From positions 78,370,216 to 78,434,215 of the forward strand of contig NW_022098076.1 in assembly GCF_002288925.2 (NCBI RefSeq): a DNA stretch of 64,000 nt, in the 5' to 3' direction. The DNA is from Delphinapterus leucas. Taxonomy: Eukaryota > Chordata > Mammalia > Artiodactyla > Monodontidae. Of the stretch, positions 12,076 through 22,885 are shown one piece after another. Position 1 is the stretch's first letter; the number at the start of each line of letters is the position of its first letter. The notes under the pieces were generated by a model. It made no database searches. It saw only the letters and a list, made by a program, of their open reading frames with translations, and was not told where the DNA came from. The translations under genes and the position numbers were made by a program.

Positions 12076-12264
12076 ACATTTCACAGATGACATTCAATAG
12101 TGCAACACATTTCCACTGGTATTCCCAATGAGGTGGCTTTAACGCCACCATTTTTTTTTCTCCCAGTCAAGAAAGAATATTATAATAAGAATGAGAGTGG
12201 CAGGCGATACTGGCCTTGCGTCTGTGTGTACACACATATATATGAATTTATTTATATTTCAAAA

Positions 12265-12530
12265 GACATGTAGAACTCTCATACTCGAGTTAGACTGTCC
12301 AGGTTTGAATCCTGTTTGTTTCACTTACTGCCCAAAGCCCCAAATGAATTATTTAACCCTTATAAGGCCCAGTTTCTTTCTCTGTAAAACAAGAATTATA
12401 ACAGTAAAAAGCACTTTGGGGTAGATTTTAAAAAGCCCTAAATGACCTAATTCATGTAACTCGCTTAGTATGGTAGTGGGTACCTAAAGTGTTCCTAGTA
12501 AATCTTAGATATTTTTATTATTATTGTTAC
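12265..12530 (+). mobile_element. MIR SINE, near full length
   Basis: It keeps the tRNA-like part (GTCCAGGTTTGAATCCTG), the CORE (TTTCACTTACTGCCC, AGTTTCTTTCTCTGTAAAAC) and the 3' part (CTCGCTTAGTATGG, GTACCTAAAGTGTTCC). Sense orientation. Confidence 0.88.
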
Positions 12531-12599
12531 TACCATTTGATATGAATTGATTGATTTCTCCTCCAGTGGAACATAGTAACTCACTCTTATTTTCTTGCT

Positions 12600-12785
12600 A
12601 CAGAATCTGACTTCACATGAGTACTTTTGTGAAGAGACAGAAATAGTTATCCTGAGACTTCCGTGAACTTCAGCTACCCATGAAATTGGAAAAATAATGC
12701 CCATAGCATTGGGCAAAATAGAAAAAATAACATCAAATACATATTGTTCATATAGTAGGCACTCAAGTGTTCCTTCCTTTCCTCT
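12600..12785 (+). mobile_element. MIR SINE fragment
   Basis: TTCAGCTACCCATGAAATTG, GAAAAATAATGCCCATAGCA and CATATAGTAGGCACTCAAGT correspond to the second half of MIR (CAGTTTCCTCATCTGTAAAA...GGCACATAGTAGGCGCTCAA). Divergent. Confidence 0.62.
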
Positions 12786-13655
12786 AGCCAAACCTGCCAT
12801 TCAGGTGTAAAGGAGAGGGCAGAGCTCTTCAAATTTTCTGAGGCAGAACTGTGTATGGAGAATGATGATATCAGCCTTGTTCAGTTAAATAAAGAGAAAA
12901 CCACTTCACCAGGAGAGGGTCCACCAGCTTGAACACTGAAGAGAAAGAAACAATCCTGATGATTGGAAAGGAAATTCTTTAAGTGTGAATTGCTTCGAGT
13001 ACAATATAAACCTTGTCAGTTATGGGATTCCAGCTGTTGTTTTATTGCCTTTAATTTCCCATTAGTGGTTCAATGTCTGGAAAAGGTATCCGGCCTCCAG
13101 GAGGGGAAATTAAGGTCAGAACTGTTGTTCCTGTCTCTGCCAACGTTTTGAATAGCGTTTAAATGAAGCCATTCAAAAGATCCTCTTATACCTAATTCTT
13201 ATAAGGAGTGTTTGTGACTAAAATAAGCTCTTTTGATGCTCTCTTGCCCTCTCCTATCTCTCTTCCTCTACTCTCCTCCTACCACCACCAGGAAAAGAGA
13301 TGCTGGTATAATACAAAAGAGTCCTTATAATGTAGTACACTGAATGTAGCTGTTCCTTACCTGGGTGGGGAATGGCATGGAGTGTGTTGGCAGTGGAGGG
13401 TGGGCTTGATCATCTGATCTTACCTCTTCTGCTCCATGAATTAGATGCCTTATGAGTGTGCTTTGCCAAAAAGGAGAATGTTCCAGTTGGGTGCACTCTA
13501 GTTCTACCACTTACCCAGCAGATTACTGTGTATCTTGCTGGTGGAATTCACTTATGGATACTGGAACAGCAGAGTAAGATACTCCTTAATTGATCATTAT
13601 GAAGACTACCAGTGTCTAGACTCATCCTAGCTGTAGTCAGGAGGATAATGAAAAG
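12786..13655. other. Anonymous non-coding sequence
   Basis: Nothing recognised. Short open frames on both strands at 12963-13510 have no supporting features. Confidence 0.5.
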
Positions 13656-13659
13656 TAGC

Positions 13660-13850
13660 ATCTAAGCTATGCTAGATATTTTTGGACTCATAGTTAAATA
13701 CCCTTAATTTATATCATCGCACTGATTCTCAGAGTACCAATGTGAGGCTTGTCATATTATTTCCATTTGCGATCAGGATTCAAAGATTCTGAGAAGTGGA
13801 GAGCATATAAACTTCAAGTGGAAGAGATAGAACTCGAACCCACATTTAAT
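13660..13850 (-). mobile_element. MIR SINE, antisense
   Basis: CATATTATTTCCATTTGCGA, AGATTCTGAGAAGTGGAGAG and AGATAGAACTCGAACCCACA match the antisense MIR order (CCCCATTTTACAGATGAGG, CTGAGGCACAGAGAGG, CGGGATTCGAACCCAGG). Confidence 0.78.
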
Positions 13851-16200
13851 TAAATTTTTTAAATTCTGTGCTTTTGTCTTCATCTAACTTTTCCAAAAAG
13901 AGGAAGGTAGAATTTCTTATTTTTTTGAACCAAAGAATTTGCACTGCTGAGAAACTTGAGGCAGTAAGAGAAAAAGTTATGCCCTGTCACTTCTTATGGG
14001 GCTAGGTCTTCAAATCTGAATTTACCACTACTTAGTGTATGTGTCCAGAGGCAGTCACCCCTGGAGCCTTGTAGGACTGAGCAAGGATTCCTTATTATTT
14101 GTACCTTCTAACAAAGACAGTAAGATTTCTATAGAAAAGACCAAGAAGACACTCTCTTCCTCGTGTGCCTGATTTTCAAATCTTCCTGTGAGGTTTCTGG
14201 GGTCAGGTAATGAAATACAGGTACATTCATTCCTCCGACTGCCAGATTGTGAAGGTTACAAACATTTGGTTAGAATATTCAGCACTTATAAATGCTAACC
14301 TTGTAATAGCAGCATTCTTATTATTCCAAACGCTGGAGTCAGGATTTCCTGGTCCTGAGTACTAATACAAGCCATATTTTTTCTGTTTAACCACAGACAC
14401 AATGATCACCTTAAAAGGCCCAAGGGTTAAATCAATTGCAGTAGAATGATAGAATGTATACATGAAAACACACAATAGCAGTTAATACCTGAAAGGCCAA
14501 CTGAATTCCATGAAAAATTTGAAGCTGTGGTTACAGAACAGTCACTTATCAGCTTCTGCTCATGGCCTATATTTAGGAGAAGCAATCAACAACTATTAGT
14601 TGGGGCATATTGTTTTCTTTTAAGCAATATACAAATATTGTTGATTCTGTATATACTGCTCACCCTGACTTCGCGCTACACATTTCAACTATTTCCAGTT
14701 AATGGATTGATTATTATGGTGTTTTGTTTTTAATCTTGCAATTTATACTAATAACATTCTCATTATAAACTCATTCCCCAGCTGGGCTTTTTTAAAAAAT
14801 AATATGCAAACAGTTACATTGTTGGCAATATTTTCTCCATACCATTACATAGCAGATATTAAAAGTCAAAATACTGCAGTTTTTCAGAGATTACTGTCAC
14901 GTATGGCTCCCATAGCAGGGTCGAGGCAGATGGTGGTACAGAAGGGGTGGGAGAACTCGCTTCCCATGTTCTCAAAAAATAGAGCAAAGCAGGCATTACT
15001 CTGCCAAAGCCTTGTAATATTTGGCCCCAAATAAAGTTGGACCTTGTCCTTCTGTTTCTCCATCTTTTCCCCACCTTCTGTGTGGAGACCATGTCTGTCT
15101 CAGTCACAATGCTGTTATACAAACTCTGCCAATACAGGCATGTGGGCACGGCCCAGATCGTCGAATCAAGACGTGGGAGGAACCAACATGGCGTTCTCTC
15201 TCTCCAAGCCAGAGCAGAAGTCAGCACCCCAGCACTGTGGCTTAAACATTTTTTCCCAAGATGGGTATTCTAAAATTCTCTTTATCAATAATCTTGGCTG
15301 ATTGATGATCTCTCTGAAAATTTTCCCTTATGTCTAACTGAAGGTCATGTCTACATGATAGGTAATTATTTAGTTATACAACATTTAATTGATTCATCCA
15401 AGTAGTTGGCTCTTGTGGGCTAACCATCCCAAGAGATGGAATTTTAAGGGCATGATAAAACTGTTATCAGCTCTAAGAACGGATTTGCTTAAAATAAAAT
15501 CTTCCGTCTTAATTATAGTCACTGATACCTTCATACCTATAATCAAGGCATAGCCATTCATGGAAGCAAACCTCATTGTGATCCTTACAATAGAAGTATG
15601 AATAGAAACTTTAATTTATAAATGTTTTAGTGACATTGTCCTTGCCACATATATTAGCCTCTGTTTTGACTTTTGTTGACTGTATGATTTTGCTTCTTTT
15701 AAAGCACTCTAAAATATAACTTAAGGAAAAGTAATAGTTTGACATATTTCCACCAATTCTGTCATTTTAGAGAGAAAATTTGGGTAAGATGTGCAGGTTT
15801 TTATTCCTTTGAATAGAATTACAGAGTGATGGTGAAATGAAAAAAAACATGTTTAACACTTGCTTGGCAAAAATGTTGAAGTAGTGAAAAGTGCCTGATC
15901 CCAGTGCTTTTCCTTACTGAGTCCCTTTCCTTCTACATTTTTTTCCCTCTGCCCTTCAGTGATGTCATGCTTATTATGTATTTCATCCCTATTAAGAAAT
16001 TCCTCTTAAGATGGCATCCACATCAAACTGGATTTATACATTTTTCACTCAGCTTATTTTAAATCAAAGTCAATGTATCACCTCTCTTGAGAGAATTGCA
16101 TTTTGTTCCTTATCTATAAATACTAAGAGAGAAGCTTTGAAAATTGATATAGAATCAGCAAACAAAGAGCTGTAGTGAACTTTTATAATGTCTGGTACAT
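13851..16200. other. Anonymous sequence with a GC-richer block at 14880-15250
   Basis: No repeat recognised. The block at about 14880-15250 is noticeably less AT-rich and holds several overlapping open frames of 60-122 codons on both strands. None contains a motif I know, and their mutual overlap suggests composition rather than coding. The remainder is ordinary AT-rich sequence. Confidence 0.45.
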
Positions 16201-16204
16201 TCTT

Positions 16205-17240
16205 AAAATCCCTCCATTCATTTGTTTTCTCATTCTTTTTTTAAAATATTTTTGCATGTCTGTGCTCTGGGTGTTATAGTAGGTGTTAGGAATCAATAAG
16301 ATACAGTTCCTCCTGAAAGTGACTTACCATAACAATCTAGTAAAGGAAGAAGTAAAAGAAATAATGTATTTGGAGTGAATAATTATAGGTGTAATTGTAT
16401 TGCCTTTACAGGGTGCAATGCAGATGAAAAAAAGAGAGAGAGGAATCTAGTATATCTGATGAAACAAGTCAGGCAAAGCTTCATGAAGGAAGTTCCATTT
16501 GAGCAGAGTGTTAAAAGAATTGTACATGCCTGCCAGGAAAGCAGAGTGGATAAGAGCATTCAAGGCAAAACAGTTGAGAGGATGGGGGAGAAAAGGATTT
16601 TAGACAGAGAAGAGACATGACCAGAATCGTTTTGTCAGCAGCAAGGTGAAAATAGATTGGATATAACGGGATTTGGAGCACAGAGCATCAATGGTATGTA
16701 CTTGAAGCATCCTACACAACAGAGGCTGAAGGCAGTAACAATGGGAAAGCTGTGGGGGATTTGAGTAGATGTAATCAACTGGATTTGGTCCTCAGTTGAA
16801 TGTGGGGAATGAAGAAGCAGATTGGGAGAATTTCCATGTTTCTGATGAGGGTGGCTGGCATTTCATTGAGACAGGGGACACAGTAGAGTGACAAAATCTG
16901 TGGGAAAAGATGAGCTAGCTGAGGGCATGTTGAATTAGGGGTATGAGTGAGATATCCAGGGGAATTGCTTTGTAGACATTTGATTATATCTGGTGCTCAG
17001 GAGAAGGGCTGAGACCAGAGGTACAAATGTGGGTCACCAGCACCAAAGGGCCAAGTTACTCCATCAGAGCGACTACCCAGCAGGCATTTGGAGAGTGAAA
17101 AGAGAAGAGTGCCGATGTTGGAACACTGCTGAATGCGGGCATTTAGGGAGGGAGAAGAGTTATCATTAGAGAAGACCAAGAAGAAATAGAGGTATGGAAG
17201 GAGAACTAAGGGTGGGGAAAGGGAGAGGAATTATGGAAGA
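16205..17240 (-). mobile_element. Long L2 LINE copy, antisense ~1 kb
   Basis: The 3' end lies at left (CTCCATTCATTTG, then TGTTAGGAATCAATAAGATA). The antisense order then holds over about 1 kb: TTCCATTTGAGCAGAGTGTT, GCAAAACAGTTGAG, AGACATGACCAG, CATTTCATTGAGACAGGGG, GGCATGTTGAATTAGGGG, ATATCCAGGGGAATTG, GAAGAGTGCCGATG and a decayed GGCACTCCAACATTTAG zone. The open frame at 16375-16620 is spurious. Confidence 0.85.
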
Positions 17241-17309
17241 TAGCAGAGAGAGACTGTAACTTTTGAAATTGTTAAATAAGAGTTGCAATGACACCCGGAA
17301 ATGCTTATG

Positions 17310-17400
17310 TGGAAAGAGAGAAAGGGAAGTTGGAGAGAGAGAGAAAGAGAGAGAAAAAAGGAGAAGAAGGAGGAGGCAGGAGAAGAAACACAGCAAAAAG
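17310..17400. repeat. Polypurine (GA)-rich tract
   Basis: About 90 bases that are almost all purine on the plus strand (GAGAGAGAGAAAGAGAGAG, then GGAGAAGAAGGAGGAGG). The 76-codon minus-strand frame here is Leu/Ser/Phe-rich and simply translates the tract. Confidence 0.85.
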
Positions 17401-17519
17401 GTTTTCTTCTTTATTGACTTTTTTCAGTGAAAAATCAGGCTGGATGCGTATGTTGAAGTGACAATGACAGGAAACGGCTGCATGAGCAAGGATAGAGAGA
17501 CTGGAAGGAACACATTCAC

Positions 17520-17800
17520 ATTCGGATTTGGGACCTGATGTGTGTGAAAGAGTGTCAGAAGATGAAATCAGCATCCAGGCCATGCTTAGGGGGTTGAACT
17601 TTATCTCAAAGGCAACATCAAAGCATTTTAAGCAGGGCAGAGATAATTTCAGGGTTGTGTTTTCGAAAGAATGTTCTGACAGCTGTGTGGAGGAAGGTTG
17701 GACAAAAGCCAGCCTATGGAAGGAGATCAAATGGTTGGTGAAATCCTGGCCAGGGAGAATGAGAACTTTCATGAGGGTATGTAAAGTGGGCACCAACCCC
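17520..17800 (-). mobile_element. L2 LINE fragment, antisense
   Basis: GGGGTTGAACTTTATCTC, AAGCATTTTAAGCAGGGCAG and GACAGCTGTGTGGAGGAAGG reproduce the antisense L2 core (GGACTTTATCC, TTTTAAGCAGGGG, GGCTGCTGTGTGGAG). It is a second copy distinct from the one ending near 17240, because the same core recurs. A 165-codon minus-strand frame (17305-17802) spans it and the purine tract and is rejected as a gene. Confidence 0.82.
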
Positions 17801-18210
17801 ATGACCGCTCTCGGCCATTTTGTTATCTGCCTTTGAGAGAGTGTTGCTCTTCTGTGGATCCTGGTGTTCCCAAAATAGCCATCATTGTGAGCAACGAACC
17901 ACTTGTCTAAGTTAGCTCAGAAGGTGGATACACTCTGTTGCAACTTTGTATGTTACCCTTGGCATTCAACAGGACGGTGTTTCTATTCTCCCCTTCCCCA
18001 TGGCCACAGCTCCAGTCTTGAAGGAGGACTGTGGTTTCAGAGACAGTAGTTTGCTCCCCAGGGGGTGCTTCTCAGCTGAACCCTATGAATGGCACTCCCT
18101 GGAAGCCTGCAGCACACAGCCTCCAGACCGTACAAGGAGGTTCTATTCTAACAGTGTCCTGCATTCTCCTTCTGTCATCTCGCATTCAAACTGTTGACCT
18201 ATATTTAAAA
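17801..18210. other. Anonymous non-coding sequence
   Basis: Nothing recognised. Two overlapping plus-strand frames (17946-18324) run into the MER5A and lack any supporting feature. Confidence 0.45.
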
Positions 18211-18211
18211 G

Positions 18212-18399
18212 CAGTGGTTCTCAACCAGGGCAGTGCTCTCCACTTGAGGACATTTGACAATTTGGTTTTCACAACCAGTAGTTTGCTACTGGCATTTATG
18301 GATAGAGTCCAGGGATACTGCTAAATATCCTACAATATCCCCTAAAACAAAGAATTATCAGACTCCAAATGTCAAAAGTGCTGAGGTTAAGAAATTCTG
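18212..18399 (+). mobile_element. MER5A (hAT-Charlie non-autonomous DNA transposon)
   Basis: The 5' terminal inverted repeat is CAGTGGTTCTCAACCAGG. Internal landmarks include GAGGACATTTGACAATTTGG, TAAATATCCTACAATATCCC and ACAAAGAATTATCAGAC. The 3' terminal repeat is degenerate GGTTAAGAAATTCTG. Length matches the ~189-bp family consensus. A SINE has inserted just inside its right end, so part of the terminal repeat is duplicated at 18609-18617. Confidence 0.93.
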
Positions 18400-18403
18400 C
18401 TTT

Positions 18404-18608
18404 GGGCTCCCCTGGTGGCGCAGTGGCTGAGAGTCTGCCTGCCTATGCAGGGGACACGGGTTCGTGCCCCAGTCCGGGAAGATCCCACGTGCCGCAGAGC
18501 GGCTGGGCCCGTGAGCCATGGCCGCTGAGCCTGCGCATCCGGAGCCTGTGCTCTGCAGCAGGAGAGGCCACAACAGTGAGAGGCCCATGTACCGCAAAAA
18601 AAAAAAAA
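18404..18608 (+). mobile_element. CHR-type tRNA-Glu SINE inside MER5A end
   Basis: Near full-length. The A box is TGGCGCAGTGG (18416-18426), the B box GGTTCGTGCCC (18459-18469), and the A tail runs from 18596 to 18608. The flanking duplication GAAATTCTGCTTT lies at 18391-18403 and 18609-18621, so the target was the last bases of the MER5A plus flank. Boxes and tail are intact, indicating a young insertion. Confidence 0.96.
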
Positions 18609-18621
18609 GAAATTCTGCTTT

Positions 18622-19960
18622 AAGGTACTAGTATATTCTTTTTCTTATCATAAGTTGTTTTTTTTTTTTTAAATTTCATCACTTATTGTAAAAGTGTACT
18701 TTTTGAGTTATGTATTTCCAGCCTTTTATGTATCTACTCTAAAGTGAAATGGAGAATTGAATAAATTGTCTAGGTCAAACAAAAATTCTAAAAGAATTTT
18801 TACTCAATTATTAAGTAGTACACTATTTTTTTTTAATTTAATGGTTCAAATCATACCTATAGCTGCCAAAATCTCCACTTATTTGCATCTTGGGCCATGA
18901 GTGGATAAACAGAAACTGAACCATGCATGTAGGTTATTTTATCAGATTTTGGCTGAAAATATTTTCAAGTGCCATGTAAACTTTTCATCCATATATTCAA
19001 GCTCTGGGGATCCATAGAGGATAAATATTCTCTGTTGGAATAGGATCAAAAAAGAAAATGCCCTAACATTTGTCTGTGTGTATTGAGATTTAAGGACACA
19101 TGTATAGGACACTGACCATATTGAAAAATAGCCATTATTCAACAGCTTCTCTCTAGACTATTATCTTCACTTCCTTTTATTTTCCAAGGAAAGGGATTGT
19201 ATGTTACAATCCTCTCTTCCAGAATATTTCGAGGAAAGAACAAATTCTGGCGGAATGCAATAGATCTATGCCTTTATAAGGTAGGAGACAATTCACATAT
19301 CCCACAATTACTAAAAATGGACTAGGTTTTTATTTGAAAGGTAACCTGTCTTCTTAGCAAAGCTTCACTTAATTTTTGCCTCATTCTGACTTCCATTTTT
19401 TTTTGGAGCCATCATTTATGATGTTCAAAAACAAAATTCAAACAAAACACTGCTTTTGTCATCAACTAAAGCATATGTCAACAAGGCAGCTATTTAAGCG
19501 TTCAACAATTCAAGTAAATTGTCCAAACAGGATGCTCTGAGAGAATTAGGTATTTTACACCAAAACAAACCATCTCCTTGGAATTAATATGAAGACCAAC
19601 CAGTCCCATAGGAATCTGAGAGGTATTCTGGGTTGGAGTCTGTGCCTGCTATGTTCTTCCTCTTGGTAGGGTGCTGACCAGAACTCTTTTTTCTAAGTTG
19701 CTTCTGAATATACTTTTAAATGTCATCTTGGAATTTCTAGAAGGGCAAACTGGCACCATAGCTTTCCTTTTGACTTTGAGTAGAATTACCAATGAGAGGC
19801 ACATTCTAGAAAGTACTAAAACTCAATTCTTCTAGGGTTAAACTTTTTAAAAATAAAAATCCAATATGATTTTAGAGAAGCCAGTTGCTGTTGTTTGTTT
19901 TAGAATATGCTTTTAATCTTTATATGGTTATACAACTTCAAAATAAGGGGGGTCTGGCTG
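18622..19960. other. Anonymous AT-rich non-coding sequence
   Basis: Contains a run of 13 T at 18658-18670 and smaller T runs. No gene or repeat family recognised. Confidence 0.5.
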
Positions 19961-19964
19961 TTGA

Positions 19965-20185
19965 GATAGTAGTTTGCATTGTTAAGTACCCTCTCCTCTG
20001 AGTTACTGTAATCATGCATATATCTGTCATTGCATTTATCATATTAAAATTGAATTATCTCTTTATGTGAATCTCTTCCCTATTAGACTGTAGGACCTAG
20101 AGCTAAGGACTATATATTAACTTATATTTTCATTCCTAGTGTCTAGTTCAACTATAAAAATGAATAAAGGAATAGAGAGTCAAAG
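19965..20185 (+). mobile_element. L2 LINE 3' end, sense
   Basis: CTTCCCTATTAGACTGTAGG, ATTTTCATTCCTAGTGTC and AATGAATAAAGGAATAGAG follow the L2 end (CCACTAGACTGTGAGCTCC, TTTGTATCCCCAGTGCC, CAATAAATG...GAATGAATGAA). Confidence 0.75.
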
Positions 20186-20615
20186 AGATGGAGATGGAAC
20201 ACCTAGTATCTTTTCCAGAAATAACATTCAGTGAAACATCTTTTGGAAAATGCTAACTTACACCTAGGGGTCTTCAATACACTACCTTTAAGAGGAAGTT
20301 CACAGCTATTGGTGAGAAAAAAAGGAAAAAAAATAGAAACATGAGAGGTGAGATTTTGGAATCTAAACTCTCAGAGTGAGTAGGATGGATTTGGGAAAAA
20401 GACAAAAATATTCTTAGAGAACAGTGAAATGTGTTGAGCTCAAGTCCACAGCAAGGAGAAAAAAATAAGAATATATAAAGATTTAGAGTAGACTTTCTAA
20501 GCTAAACCAGTGGCAGGATAACCAAGTCTACTGGCTTTTCACATTTTTACTTCTTCAGAGTCATATGTGAAAGTGGACTTAACTACATTTTGTGTTGCCT
20601 AATCAATACCTTAAG
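20186..20615. other. Anonymous non-coding sequence
   Basis: Nothing recognised. Confidence 0.5.
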
Positions 20616-20619
20616 TAAG

Positions 20620-20872
20620 ATATCTGCCCTCCCAACCACTACCTCTGTGCTGTCATCTCTTAAGGGTCTTGGCCACTCTTTTTCCACTCAGTTCCAGGAG
20701 TTCTTGCTGCCCTTCAAACATACCAAACATACTCTCACTTCAGGGTCCTGTGTCGTCTTTTCTTTATGTCTGGAAAACTATTCCCCAATATCACTTCTGA
20801 CTTTGCTCTCTCAAATGGCACCTGCTCAAGTATTTCTTCTATTTCTGAAATATCCTGCCACTACTCTTTCTT
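20620..20872 (+). mobile_element. L2 LINE, left half (split by L1)
   Basis: Sense L2 text: GTCTTGGCCACTC, TTTATGTCTGGAAAACTATT (L2 CTGCCTGGAATGCTCTTCC) and AAATGGCACCTGCTCAAG. It stops where an L1 3' end begins and resumes at about 22268 on the far side of the L1. Confidence 0.72.
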
Positions 20873-20877
20873 TTTGT

Positions 20878-21448
20878 AAATTTAATTTCTATTTTATATT
20901 GGAGTATAGTTGATTTACGATATTGTGTTAGTTTCAGGTGTACAGCAAAGTGATTCAGTTGTACATATACATATATCCATTCTTTTTTTTTCAGATTCTT
21001 TCCCCATAAAGGTAATTACAGAATATTGAGTAGAGTTCCCTGTGCTATATAGTAGGTCTTTGTTGATTATGTTTTTTATACATAGTAGTGTGTATAAATT
21101 AATCCCAAGCTTCTAATTTATCCCTCCCCCCACCTTTCCCCTTTGTAACCATAAGTGTGTTTTCGAAGTCTGTGAGTCTGTTTCTGTTTTGTAGATAAGG
21201 TCATTTGTGTCATTTTTTAGGTTCCACATATAAGTGATATCATATGATATTTGTCTTTCTCTGTCTGACTTACTTCACTTAGTATATGATAATCTCTAGG
21301 TCCATCCATGTTGCTGCAAATGGCATTATTTCATTCATTTTTATGGCTGAGTAATATTCCATTGTATATATGTACCACATCTCCTTTATCCATTCCTCTG
21401 TCAGTGGACATTTTAGGTTGATTCCATGTCTTGGCTATTGTAAATAGG
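20878..21448 (-). mobile_element. L1 LINE 3' part (minus strand) of a 5'-inverted insertion
   Basis: Reading the minus strand gives the end of ORF2 and the 3' UTR of a cetartiodactyl-type L1. Peptide [13 protein letters not shown] near 21440-21390 is followed by the UTR and a T-rich left edge corresponding to a decayed poly(A). Plus-strand landmarks are TATTGGAGTATAGTTGATTT at 20897, TCCCTGTGCTATATAGTAGG at 21037 and GGCTGAGTAATATTCCATTG at 21345. It is one half of a single insertion, the other half lying at 21450-22267 in the opposite orientation. Confidence 0.93.
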
Positions 21449-21449
21449 T

Positions 21450-22267
21450 AAGAATATACAGTGGAGAAAAGAATTTCTTCAATAAGTGGTTCTGGGAAAA
21501 CTGGACAGCTACATGTAAAAGAATGAAATTGGAACACTCTCTAACACCATACACAAAAATAAACTCAAAATGGATTACAGACCTAAATGTAAGACTGGAT
21601 ACTATAAAACTCTTAAAGGAAAACATAGGAAGAACACTCTTTAACATAAATTGCAGCAATATCTTTTTGGATCCACCTCCTAGAGTAATGAAAATAAAAG
21701 CAAAAATAAGCAAATGGGACCTAATTAAACTTAAACGCTTTTGCACAGCAAAGAAAACCATGAACAAAATGAAAAGACAGCCCACAGAATGGGAGAAAAT
21801 ATTTGTAAATGAAGCAATGGATGAAATACACAAACAGCTCATGCAGCTCAGTATCAAAAAAACAAACAACCTAATCAAAAATGGGCAGAAGATCTAAATG
21901 GACATTTCTCCAAAGAAGATATACAGATGGCCAAAAATCACATGAAAATTTGCTCACCATTGTTAATTATCAGAGAAATGCAAATCAAAACTACAATGAG
22001 GTATCAATGCACACCAGTCAGAATGGCCATCATCAAAAAGTCTACAAACAATAAATGGTGGAAAAAGTGTGAGAAAAGGGAACCCTCCTACATTGTTGGT
22101 GGGAATGTAAATTGGTACAACCACTATGGAGAACCACTCTGGAGTTTCCTTCAAAAACTAAAAATAGAACTACCATACAATCCAGCAATATCATTCCTGG
22201 GCTTATATCCAGAGAAAATCATAGTTCGAAAAGATACGTGCACCCCAATGTTCATTGCATCACTATT
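21450..22267 (+). mobile_element. L1 LINE inverted 5' part (ORF2 C-terminal region)
   Basis: The plus strand reads ORF2p C-terminal sequence: [20 protein letters not shown] from 21523, then after a frameshift [16 protein letters not shown] and [18 protein letters not shown] near 22170-22230. In element coordinates it ends at TTCATTGCATCACTATT, and the element continues (CTATTTACAATAGCC) from 21447 leftward on the other strand. That is the signature of a 5' inversion by twin priming. About 30 bases of ORF2 are missing near 21810-21830. The 124- and 115-codon frames are L1 debris. Confidence 0.92.
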
Positions 22268-22358
22268 CTCTTAATCTTCTTTATTATCTGAACTTTCTTA
22301 TGTATCTGTGTATGTTTTTTTTTTCTTCACTGGAGCATAAACTTAATAAGGCACTAGG
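22268..22358 (+). mobile_element. L2 LINE, right half (split by L1)
   Basis: Text resuming the sense L2 after the L1: CTTTATTATCTGAACTTTC, then CACTGGAGCATAAACTTAAT (L2 CACTAGAATGTAAGCTCC). It completes the copy begun at 20620. Confidence 0.62.
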
Positions 22359-22359
22359 T

Positions 22360-22445
22360 CAGATGTTAAGGATACAGTGATAAATAAAGTAGAGGTGGTC
22401 CTTGCCCTCATGGGGCTTTCAGACTCAGATGAACCTAGGTCTCTG
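22360..22445 (-). mobile_element. L2 LINE 3' end fragment, antisense
   Basis: GGATACAGTGATAAATAAAG, then CCTTGCCCTCATGGGGCTTT, match the antisense L2 3' UTR (GGATACAAAGATGAATAAG...CCCTGCCCTCAAGGAGCTT). Confidence 0.65.
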
Positions 22446-22799
22446 TCTTCTGCTGCCTCAGGGAGAGTCCTTAGCATCTTTGACAAAGGAAGAAAACCAA
22501 GAAGAATGTGGTAATACTAAATTTTCTACAAATTTGCCAAAGGTATGAGAAAATCCTGGTCATAGAACTTCTTCATGATGTTATTGCAAGTAAAATGCAA
22601 TGATGTTCATACACCAGCTCTTAGTGAAAGGGAAAATGCTGTGAAATCACATATTATTATTAGTGTTTAACCAGTGCTTACTTTGCATTTAAGCTTATAT
22701 TTCTCAGCTAAATTAATAAAAAAGGATCCACCTTTCAAAAGAACAAATTGTCCCAGGCATAACTTTGGTGCATTCACAAACATATAAGCAATTTCGGGC

Positions 22800-22885
22800 T
22801 CACCAACTTTTAGAATTCTAATGCTGGAAGGGACCTCAGAGATCACCTAGCACAACCCCCTCATTTTCATATTTATGCTACAGCA
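22800..22885. mobile_element. Ancient MIR-like repeat fragment
   Basis: AATGCTGGAAGGGACCTCAG, then GATCACCTAGCACAACCCCC, matches a mammalian-wide repeat whose consensus reads GCTGGAAGGGACCTTAGAGA...CATCTAGTCCAACCCCCTC. I cannot name the family with certainty. Confidence 0.6.

Noticed and set aside
14859..15227. 122-codon minus-strand open frame
   Set aside because: Overlaps three plus-strand frames of similar length in a GC-richer block; no motif, splice signal or family recognised.
17305..17802. 165-codon minus-strand open frame
   Set aside because: It spans an antisense L2 core and a GA-rich tract; the C-terminal part is Ser/Leu/Phe low complexity. No domain.
21435..22274. Open frames of 147, 124 and 115 codons
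   Set aside because: All lie in the 5'-inverted L1; the plus-strand ones are ORF2 debris and the minus one is its shadow.
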